Assembly: GCF_017654505.1 (NCBI RefSeq)
Contig: NC_054540.1
Coordinates: 40,444,468-40,508,467 of the forward strand
DNA length: 64,000 nucleotides
Reading direction: 5' to 3'
Origin: Polyodon spathula
Taxonomy: Eukaryota > Chordata > Actinopteri > Acipenseriformes > Polyodontidae
Position numbers and translations under genes: made by a program. Of this stretch, positions 1 to 9,366 are shown in pieces. Below the pieces are notes generated by a model. The model was not told where the DNA came from and searched no databases. It saw nothing but the letters and a program-made list of their open reading frames with translations. Within the stretch, counting starts at the first letter, position 1. Each line of letters starts with the position of its first letter.

Positions 1-1440
1 AAATAGAATAAACGACGAAGCCCCATTGAATAATGAAAATACACAACAAAGTGCAGAAGGATCAAATAACCCACTCAATCTTTGCTTTCATTGGCTTCAG
101 CTCCATTCACTTTGTTGTATATTTTCCGTATTCAATGATGCTTCGTCGTTTATCCTCTATATGTACAATTTTCTAGTACAAACAATGTGTCACAGTCAAG
201 CAATATATACTATAGACCAGAGGTGCCGTCACAGATAAAAAAATAAAAAAAAAGTAGGGGGGGGGGCCACTAGACTAATGTTGGACCAAAAATCTATTAA
301 TTTTGTATGTTGCAAACACAAGGGCAGCTCTTACTGCAAGTAACATTCTATAAAGAGGTCAATGTAAAGCACCTGACTTTATCCTGAACCTCTACTACTA
401 CAGCTGAGGTATGACATACAGGAGGGTAAAATTACAAATCTGCATATCCTTCCACTGTAGTAACATTCCCATAGACATTAACCCTTTAACTATCACTTAT
501 CAAAGTAAGCATCTGAGAAACAAAATAGCTATATCAACTTGTTGATAATTCAATAGAACATAACTTTGCAAGAAATGCATTTTTTGCCAAATCAAACAAA
601 TAAACCCTTGTATAATTCTCAACCACCTGGCTGAGCAAACAGACAAAGGTTTAAATGAACTCAGCAAGAACAGTGCCTGTTTCTTAATGCTGTTCTGCTG
701 CTGGTCAAGCACAACAGGATCTGTAGAAGTTGTATTTAAAATTGTCCATACTGGGAATGCTCTTCATTTAAACTGTAATAATATCTGCAGGAATATATGT
801 ACTGACGTATATTCCTACCCAAACGCCTTAAAAATGTCATTTGTGCTTATTTAAAAAAAATCGATTAACAGCCAGATTGACTTAATGAGCCTTTCATTTA
901 CTCCAGCAAATGATATGTTGCATACTAAAATTATTTGAAATCAAAGTTTGTGTTGAGAGTCATATTTCTAACACTAAAACAGTAAGGAGAAACACACACA
1001 AGTAAATACTGCACTCTTGTTCTTACGTCTTCCAATGAATGCTGCAATATACACGTATATTTTACTTTCCCTTCCATATATGATCGTATTTTTCAAGTAA
1101 TACAAAAACACAGGATTATTTTATATCTCTATTCATAACCAAGTTAATTTCCAATCAATACTCTGCAAACAGTGAACCAGATATATTTTTTAAATGTATA
1201 GCTAGAAAAATGTCTTAGCTTGTTTGCCAGATGTAATTAAGAAATAGAGATGCTTTAACAATGCTAATGACAGCTTTAACACTAGAAGAACCGAAGAGAG
1301 ATATACTCAGACCTAGAAGCCCTGCAGCAGTCTTTCAGACGGCTGTATTAAAAACACTGTAAACAGTATAATGAAAGGAGAAACAGTCGGACGTAATTAT
1401 TATTTTTTTTTATTATTACGTACGCGACAAACATCCGAAA
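1..1440. other. Intronic or downstream DNA, no gene seen
   Basis: AT-rich sequence with no conserved reading frame that I recognise. It lies on the 3' side of the last visible transporter exon. Because the transporter needs several more C-terminal exons, it is probably intron. A run of ten G residues lies near 257-266. Confidence 0.5.
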
Positions 1441-1445
1441 CATTA

Positions 1446-1508
1446 TTTATATATACACACACACTTATATTTTGTTATGATTGTGTATGCCACCAACATC
1501 TGAAACAT

Positions 1509-1558
<50 letters not shown>

Positions 1559-1560
1559 TA
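1446..1560. repeat. TA/CA compound microsatellite
   Basis: Short CA runs near 1455 are followed by alternating TA at about 1510-1536 and CA at about 1537-1558. The tract directly abuts the end of the Tc1-like element that starts near 1561. Confidence 0.9.
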
Positions 1561-2880
1561 TATGTACCAGTCAAAAGTTTGAGTAAGTACACTTGCTGGA
1601 AACTAGTTTTGTTTTTTTTTCATAATTAAAAATGTTTTACGTATACGTTTCTGTAAATATTTGAAAATGAAAACACATGTTACATATACAAAACAAAAAA
1701 TAAGAATTATCAAAGCAATGTTCAAGAAAATTGAAAATTGTTTCTAAATCTTGGATTCCTCAAAATAGCTACGCTTTTCCTTAATAACAGCCTCACAAAC
1801 ACAAGGCATTCGGTTAACAAGTTTCAGCAGGAAATCATCCGACATTTCTTCCCAGCTCTTCTGCAGTAGTTCCCAGAGATGTAGGGCACTTGTGGGTAGC
1901 TTTGCTTTGACTTCTGTTCAGTTCGTCCTATACAAGTTCTAAAGGGATTGAGATCTGGAGACTGGGCAGGTCAGGTCATTAGATTGAGTTGTCCTTCACT
2001 TTAGATAGTTCTTGCACAACTTTGAGGTGCGTTTCGGGTCATTATCTTGCTGAAGAATGACTGACTGCCCAACTAGCCGTAATCGTGATGGAATAGTATG
2101 CCTCTGAAGTATGCTATGATAGCCATGCTGGTGAGCTTGCCACAGACTTGGTAAAGATCACCAACTCTGTCACCAGCAAAGCAACCCCAGAACATGACAC
2201 TGCCTCCTCCATGCTTGACAGTGGAAACAAAACATGCAAAACTCATGCACTCACTCTCTCTGCGTCTTACAAATACTCGGCGGTTGGACCCAAATATTTC
2301 TAATTTTGACTCATTGGTCCATAAGACCGACTTCCACGCCTCAGATATCCAGTTTCTGTGTTTTTTGGCCCAGGCAATTCTCTTCTTATTCTGCACTCTT
2401 AACAATGCTTTCTTTGCAGCAATTCTTCCAGTTAGGCCAACTTCACGCAATCTCCTCTGAACAGTTGATGCTGAAACATCTGAAATTCTAGTAGCATTTA
2501 GCTGAGCTTGTATTTCAGGGGCAGTTAATCGCCGGTTTCACAGACCTGTGACTCAAATGAACTTGTTCTCTGATTCTTAGGTCACCCTTGGCCTGCCTGA
2601 CCTTGTTTGGTCCTCATGAGTGCCAGTTTCTTCAAATCGTTTGATGGTCTTGGCCACAACGGTTACAGACACTTGCAAAGTTCTTGCAATTTGTCTTAAA
2701 GATTGACCTTCATTTTTTTTTTCTTTGCTTAATTGAGCGTATTTTGCTATTTTCTGCTCCCTTACATTCAGGAATACAAAACTTAGTAGCCAAAGCCTAT
2801 GCTACCTATATTTATAGTAATCATGGACCCTCACTGTTAACAATAATTGGTGACAAAAGGTTAATTCGGTAACAAGCTCA
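1561..2880 (-). mobile_element. Tc1-like DNA transposon relic
   Basis: The left edge (TATGTACCAGTCAAAAGTTT) is typical of a fish Tc1-like terminal inverted repeat. A decayed transposase reads leftward from about 2750 to 1900. The matching right inverted repeat is not recognisable, so the right boundary is approximate. This is a dead copy in the intron 3' of the transporter exon at 6364-6501. Confidence 0.75.
2073..2450 (-). pseudogene. Tc1-like transposase fragment (DDE, inactivated)
   Basis: Tc1/mariner transposases cut and paste the element at TA sites using a DD34E triad. This open piece carries the central catalytic region. The motif normally reading WTDES is WTNES here, so the first catalytic Asp is replaced by Asn. 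HGGGSVMFWGCF, a family hallmark, is intact. The frame is lost after the text YFRGILFHH. The second catalytic region (QQDNDPK) is still visible at about 2040-2060 but in another frame, and the DNA-binding N-terminus (2450-2750) is also broken. The fragment of 125 residues compares with about 340 for the family. It is non-functional. Confidence 0.85.
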
Positions 2881-3156
2881 GAGTACATCTAACAAAGAGA
2901 TGTTTGTACTTAGGCCAGTGTTCTAACACCGTGTTGTACACATTTCAGACTTTTAACTGACTTGGGCTTCAGACTGAAATCCCCTTGCTTTGGGTGACCA
3001 TTTCATTTAAATTGACAAGATTTACATTTTCATTTTAAAATTAAATTTTTGAATGCAATTCACTTATGATTATCAGTACACGTATCATATAATGAAATAT
3101 TAAAATGTTTCTGGACAAGTTTATACAGTTAAAAGCATAGATAAAGCAGGTGTACT

Positions 3157-3372
<216 letters not shown>

Positions 3373-3847
3373 GTAAAATGAAGCTTGGCCATAGTTTGGG
3401 TTTGTGCCCCTTTAAAACCTGACCCAGAGATACAAACTTTGATTTATGCACACTTTTATTCACAATACAAATAAACAAACTAAACAAAAGCCTAGCTTTC
3501 ATTGAGCACTCACTACAGCTAAGCTGTTTACCTGAAATATATATCACCAAAACAAAACACTAATACAGATTTTTTTTTAAACCAGAGGTAAGTTTTAGAC
3601 AGACCTTTACGACTTTCCATCTAGCTCTTCATTCAACAACAGCAGCAGCCTAGAGCAGACTGACTGCTTCCCTTTTCTATCCTGCACCTGGCTCTAATTT
3701 TCAATAATTGCCAGGTGCAGGTGATAATTAATAATTAAAAAAAACAAAACAATTAAACAAAAGCAATTACCCTGTCACAGATGCTTTAACTCTGTCCCTA
3801 CCATAAACAAATCATTCTTCAGTTTGCAGGCCCCCTGTCCTGCCACA
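3373..3847 (-). mobile_element. Probable LTR (solo or partial), minus orientation
   Basis: Read on the minus strand it starts TGTGGCAGG at 3847, the same start as the solo LTRs defined elsewhere in this window, and contains an A/T-rich polyadenylation-like stretch near 3455-3475. The other end merges with the TATG microsatellite and no target duplication can be read. The call rests on similarity of the end and of overall style. Confidence 0.45.
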
Positions 3848-3853
3848 TCCTGT

Positions 3854-3854
<1 letters not shown>

Positions 3855-3921
<67 letters not shown>
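3855..3921. repeat. TA microsatellite
   Basis: Uninterrupted TA dinucleotides that abut the putative LTR. Confidence 0.95.
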
Positions 3922-3925
<4 letters not shown>

Positions 3926-4201
3926 TGATATGATAGCATATTTTTTTTACTATTAAAAAAAAAAATGAAAAGTCGTCGAGCAAACAGCAACTGTTTTCGT
4001 TGACTTCACTTCTGTTGCAACGTAAATAAATTGAATCTTAGAAAAAAACATTTTTCAGATAAAAAAAAAAACTGGTCATTTTTCTTTTTTTTGACAAAAT
4101 GGTATTCCTTTACCTTGACTGTTCACAATCAACACCAATAATGCGCTCCTCAATGCCACCTTTCTGCGCAGGGCACACTGTCTGAAGATTTATTTTTTAT
4201 T

Positions 4202-4522
4202 TCACTTGCCAACCTGGCATTGGCATCTCTTGCGGGTCTCAATGAGGTTGCCAGCTGCAGCTGTGGGTACACGCTTGGCAGTCTCCCTCTGTTCCAAATG
4301 CTTCTTGAGAAGTTCCTGTGCTAACTGTAAAATATATTCTCTCCTTGGTAAATTCTTCTCCATGCATTCTTTGTAAAGTACCCAGGAGTTGATGGATGCT
4401 AGGTCCAAAACATTGTAAAACACCTGAACAGACCACCGCAGGGAGCCAGCTTTCATGGAATACTTCCGTGCCAGCTGATCCAAAACATTAACTCCATATT
4501 TTGTTGCGTAGTAAAACTCCAC
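4202..4522 (-). pseudogene. piggyBac-type transposase C-terminal fragment
   Basis: A 106-residue frame matches the end of the DDE domain of piggyBac/PGBD transposases. KYGVNVLDQLARKYSMKAGS followed by RWSVQVFYNVLDLASINSWV is the conserved block around the last catalytic Asp (the D of VLDQ). It ends with a Cys-containing tail (KRCQCQ) like the cross-brace zinc finger of the family. The upstream two thirds of the protein are absent or too decayed to follow at 4523-4650. piggyBac enzymes move elements into TTAA sites; a TTAA-flanked non-autonomous element lies at 23094-23653. This is a relic. Confidence 0.8.
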
Positions 4523-5185
4523 GGTCTCTGGTATTTATTTTCACTAGTCCCAATGCTAACCGAAGTGCAGCTGGCAAGCAGGTGCCAGCTTCGAAAAGGC
4601 TGACTGAAAACAACAGACTGTCAGTCATTCACTCAGTCAGAGAGTAGAGACTAATCTAATTACAGTTAAACACATTACGGACTGGTAAATAAAAATAATA
4701 AAGTAGAATACCGTTCTGTATAATCAAAATCCTGTAGCGAACTAGGTTCCCGCAGACAGGCACATCACACAGGGAGAAACAATCCACACACAGGCGGAGG
4801 GCGGGCGCAAACCCAGGACCTCTCACAATAAAGCATAGCACCAAAACCGCTTTACAAAAGAGCCGGCTCCTTTGCAAGAAGCATACATTGGGCTTATGTC
4901 TTTGTATGTGCTTCGTCACCTACCAGCTCTACTGCTGCCTTCCCCCGTGCATGCTACAATACAATTGTTTTCTATGTGGTCGTCAATGTGACTGCTCCCA
5001 GGGCTTTTAAATATAATGTAATATATCTCCTTTATTTCTGCACTCCCGCGTTTCATGCTTTGTGAGATTTAAAAAAAAAATATGGACAGAAAGGTACACG
5101 AACGCGCAGCCCCATATGTGTGACACGACTGGAAAAAATTACATTTTAAAACCAAAAACTGCCAAAATGACCGTCACAGTCCTTC
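4523..5185. other. Intronic stretch, nothing coding recognised
   Basis: Decayed sequence next to the piggyBac fragment. It may hold more of that transposon, but I could not confirm either inverted end. Confidence 0.4.
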
Positions 5186-5190
5186 TAGTG

Positions 5191-5608
5191 TGTCACAGGG
5201 ATGGCTGAAGTGGGCGGCGTCAGAACCAGGAAAGAAATGCAATACACAAACACAGGACAGATGTGAAATGATGATGGCGCTTGCTTGTGCCGGTTTATTG
5301 AAAAACAAAAGGGTTGAACAAACAAACAGAAACAGGACACGGCACTGGTAGCCAAAATAACCAGACAAACAATATTACATTAATAATACTAAACCAAAAA
5401 TACGGTGAGCAGATCGACAAACAAACATGGTGAGTTAAATAGACAAGTATCGTGTCCCACCAGCACGCAATAGCAATTGAAATTGTATCTCTCCTACTCT
5501 CTTTATTTTTCAGTCTAAAAGGGAGCCAAATGACTATACACCAACATTTAACACACTTTCACGCAAATTAAAAGAAAAATACACGGGGGGGGGGGGGCAT
5601 GTCGTACA
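5191..5608 (-). mobile_element. Solo LTR with 5-bp target duplication TAGTG
   Basis: A 418-bp block starts TGTCACAG and ends GTCGTACA on the plus strand. It is flanked by a perfect direct repeat TAGTG at 5186-5190 and 5609-5613. The 5-bp duplication and TG...CA-type ends fit a gypsy-like LTR left by recombination between two LTRs. Its sequence near 5280-5350 (AACAGGACACGGCACTGGTA) resembles that of the solo LTR at 52331-52906. A 13-G run lies at about 5585-5597, inside its right end. Confidence 0.8.
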
Positions 5609-5613
5609 TAGTG

Positions 5614-6363
5614 TTAAAGGAGGACTACATTGAAAAAACGTTTTACATAGCTTACAAAGTAGTATTTTTTTACAAAAAATGCACAGTTTAATTATACACA
5701 AACTGCACACACGTATCTAATAAACAAAGTACACAGGCTTGGTTTTATACAGAAAAACAAACCTGGTCTTTGCAAACCCCTTACAGGTTACGTTTTCTTC
5801 ATGTTAATTCTAATCGACGGTATTTGCTTTCACAATGATATCAGTTTATTTTAATTATAGAACTGTAAGGGCTACAGAAAAAAAAACAAAAACTGATTAA
5901 ATAACACTCTGGTGAGTATCGACTTTCTGTCATGTAGACGATGCTGCCGATTCAATAATGGCCCAATCCAGGCTAAGACAACTGATATGTTCCCTATATG
6001 CTCCCCCCCCGTTCGGAAAAGAGCAGGGGCCACAGGCCCCCTTGGTGGTGGCGCCCCGCTATAGACACAAAAATGAGATATTACAAATACACAGCAACAA
6101 TTATTTTACATAAGGTAGGCGCTTTATCCAATAGATATTGGGTTTACTGAAAATGTTATGTTTTATTGTTTAAAAACAAGGCTTTAAAGAGATTATTTTC
6201 AATTTTTTCTCCAAAGCCCAAGTATAGGGGAATCTGCCCCCTGGACACCACCTAAAAATTTATAAACCCAGCCCCTTTGGCTAATTCTGCTTTATAAATC
6301 TGAGATGTGACAAGATGAGGATCCCTGTTGATAAAGCTGCAGGTAATATTTGGGTTTGCCTAC
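5614..6363. other. Intron sequence, no features
   Basis: It begins just 3' of the transporter exon donor and contains a C-run at about 6001-6010. No coding similarity or clear repeat was seen. Confidence 0.5.
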
Positions 6364-6501
6364 CTCCGTGATCATGATAAGTCCCATGAAATAGGAGACG
6401 ATGGAGATGCTGAGGATCAGAAGCTCCCTTCTGTTCTTGCGACGGAACACAGAGGGAAACATGTCGACCAGCGCTGTCACCAGGCTCTCCACACACACAA
6501 A
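6364..6501 (-). CDS. slc6a13: SLC6 transporter exon: end of TM8 through TM9
   Basis: A 138-bp exon of 46 codons, phase 0 at both ends, begins [16 protein letters not shown] and ends [10 protein letters not shown]. The minus-strand acceptor is a pyrimidine tract plus CACAG and the donor is GAG|GTAGGC. It follows directly on the LGLDSQ codons of exon 14543-14655, giving the unbroken family motif LGLDSQFVCVE. It contains the intracellular loop with RRKNRRE and the hydrophobic TM9 ([17 protein letters not shown]). The next exon should start with the conserved GGMY codons; I did not find it between 1 and 6363, so the following intron is longer than 6.3 kb. Confidence 0.95.
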
Positions 6502-7437
6502 CTGTGAGGGGAAACAGAGAGGGGTGGAAGGGCACACAGCTGCTTTCAGTAATACACTTTATGGAAGTAACAGAAATAATGACTGGATTATAAAAAAAGA
6601 TACAATCAATATACATTTATATCCAACAGTTATAGTGCCATGTTCCCACCTTCACTATAAAACCTGTTTGTAAAACTACAATCCAATCTGCAACTGGATG
6701 TTACAAAGGTGTCAAAGAATATCTATGTGTATCATGCTTATGTTTGTTGCTGTTTACAAAATAATTCAACAACCTTCAATATTTCCCTGACAATACAATA
6801 TATTCGCAGCCCTTGTGTTTTGTGTACATATTTTGTTATGTAGCCATGGCTTTCGGATTGGATGGTAATACAAGTAACCAGCATCAGTGAAATTCTCCCA
6901 ATTTTAAATTGATTTGATATTGATCTGCTGCTGATGGTAATAAACAAGTGTGATTTCAAATTATTTTCAGTGGCTGATGGAAATGCAGTTTAAGTCTTCA
7001 AAGAGCAATGGGGACAAAAGTAAACGTTGAATTCATAATAGCTTCCTTTGATATTCATAAAAGCTTCCTACATATTATCCCCCCCACCCCACAAACATTT
7101 AACGCCTATTCCATCTTTTGTTCATGTATAAGCATAGTGCGAAATAATTTGAATTAACGTGTTTCAGGTTCCAAAAAGTGACAGGTAGTTCATCAGTACA
7201 GCGAATGTTTGCTGGATTTATTTTTAAGTGCTAAAAAATATGTATATTTACACTTTTCACAAATGGAAAATGTTCATGGGCAAGTAAATATTAGGTAAGT
7301 TCATTTCACAGAAATTGTGAAATATGTGATAACAGTGAATACAGCCTTAACCATAGGTCATAAATCAACTGCAATGCATTCCCAACATTTACTTAGCAAT
7401 GTTTGGAAGGAAAATAACATGTCTTGGAAGGATCACA
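6502..7437. other. Intron sequence, no features
   Basis: AT-rich and apparently unique sequence between the exon and the minisatellite. Nothing coding was recognised. Confidence 0.5.
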
Positions 7438-9287
7438 GTGTTTCCAGATCACACACCCTCCTGCAGTGTCTCCAGATAAAAACCTTCCTGCAGTGTATCT
7501 AGATCACATTCCCTCCTGCAGTGCCTCCAGATCACCCTCCTGCAGTGTCTCCAGATCACACTCTCTTCTGCAGTGTATCCAGATCACATTCCATCCTGAA
7601 GTGTCTCCAGATCACACCCCATTCTGCAGTGTCTCCAGATCACACCCCATTCTGCAATGTCTCCAGATCACCCTTGTGCAGTGTATTCAGCTCCCACTCC
7701 CTCCTGTGCTGTCTCCAGATCACATTCCCTCCTAAAGTTTCTCCAAATCGCACTCCCTCCTGCAGTTTCTCCAAATCACACTCCTTCCTGCAGTGTATCC
7801 AGATCACACCCCATTCTGCAGTGTCTCCAGATCACACTCCCTCCTGCAGTGTTTCCAGATCACACTCCTTCTGCAGTGTATCCACATCAACCTCCTGCAA
7901 TGCATACAGATCACACTCCCTCCTGCAGTGCATCCAGATCACACTCCTGCAGTTTCTCCAGAACACACTCCCTCCTGCAGTGTGTCTAGATCACACTCCC
8001 TCCGTGTCTCCAGATTACACACCCCCTGCAGTGTATTCAGATCACACTCCCTCCTGCAGTGTCTCCAGATCACCATCCTGCAGTGTCTCCAGATCATCAT
8101 CCTGCAGTATATCCAGATCACACTCCCTCCTGCAGTGTCTCCAGATCACCCTTGTGCACTTTCTCCAGATCACACTCCCTTCTGCAGTGTATCCAGATCA
8201 TACTCCCTCGTGCAGTGTCTCCAGACCACACTCCCTCCTGCAATGTATCCAGATCACCTTCCTGCAGTGTCTCCAGATCACCCTTGTGCACTTTCTCCAG
8301 ATCACACTCCCTCCTGCAGTGTCTCCAGATCACCCTCCTGCAGTGTTTCCAGATCACACTCCCTCCTGCAGTGTTTCCAGATCACACTTCCTTCTGTGGT
8401 GTATCCAGATCAACCTCCTCCAGTGTCTCCAGATCACCATCCTGCAGTGTCTCCAGATCACACTCCCGCCTGCAATGTCTCCAGATCACCCTCCTACAGT
8501 GTCTCCAGATCAGCCCCCTGCAGTGTTTCCAGATCATACTCCTTCCTGCAGTGTTTCCAGATCACACTTCCTTCTGTGGTGTATCCAGATCAATCTCCTC
8601 CAGTGTCTCCAGATCACCATCCTGCAGTGTTTCCAGATTACACTCCCTCCTGCAGTGTATTCAGATCACACTCCCTCCTGCAGTGTCTACAGATCACCCT
8701 CCTGCATGTCTCTAGATCACACTCCCTTATGCAGTGTATCCAGATCACATTTCCTCTTGCAGTGTCTCCAGATCACTCTCCCTCCTGCAGTGTCTCCAGA
8801 TCACATTCCCTCCTGCAGTGTCTCCAGATTACACTCCCTCCTGCAGTGTCTCCAGATCACACTCCCTCCTGCAGTTTCTCCAAATCACACTCCCTTCCTG
8901 CAGTGTATCCAGATCACACCCCATTCTGCAGTGTCTCCAGATAACACTCCCTCCTGCAGTGTATCCAGATCACACTCCCTCCTGCAGTGTATCCAGATCA
9001 CACTCCCTCCTGCAGTATCTCCAGATCACCCTTGTGCACTTTCTCCAGATCACACTCCCTCCTGCAGTGTATCCAGCTCATAGTCCCTCATACAGTGTCT
9101 CCAGACCACACCCCCTCCTGCAATGTATCCAGATCACCTTCCTGCAGTGTCTCCAGATCACCCTTGTGCACTTTCTCCAGATCACACTCCCTCCTGCAGT
9201 GTCTCCAGATCACACTCCCGCCTGCAATGTCTCCAGATCAGCCCCCTGCAGTGTTTCCAGATTACACTCCCTCCGGTAGTGTATTCA
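7438..9287. repeat. 28-bp minisatellite, left block
   Basis: Tandem units of about 28 bp, core TCACACTCCCTCCTGCAGTG preceded by TCTCCAGA, with single-base and small-indel variants. About 65 units precede the LINE insertion, and the array resumes at 13826. Because 28 is not a multiple of three, all three forward frames stay open for long distances and yield false proteins rich in Ser, Cys, Pro and His. A variant with GTGCACTTTCTC recurs several times, pointing to higher-order duplication of unit groups. Confidence 0.97.
9282..9287. repeat. LINE target duplication TATTCA, left copy
   Basis: TATTCA at 9282-9287 is repeated at 13826-13831, exactly flanking the CR1-like LINE. The site lies in the minisatellite, which continues on both sides. 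Confidence 0.85.
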
Positions 9288-9317
9288 TAAGAACATAAGA
9301 ACATAAGAACATAAGAA
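9288..9317 (-). repeat. 3' octamer repeats of the CR1-like LINE
   Basis: About 3.5 copies of the 8-mer read TTCTTATG on the element strand. CR1 elements end in short octamer repeats rather than poly(A). These are thought to arise from or guide target-primed reverse transcription. Confidence 0.85.
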
Positions 9318-9366
9318 AGTTTACAAACGAGAGGAGGCCATTCGGCCCATCTTGCTCGTTTGGTTG

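Noticed and set aside
7521..9279. Long forward open frames of 520, 383, 218 and 181 residues rich in Ser, Cys, Pro and His
   Set aside because: They are translations of the 28-bp minisatellite in all three frames. The unit length is not a multiple of three and contains no stop, so long frames are automatic. No start context, splice site or family similarity.
7500..9287. CRISPR-like array
   Set aside because: The repeats are head-to-tail without spacers, in a vertebrate intron. It is a minisatellite.
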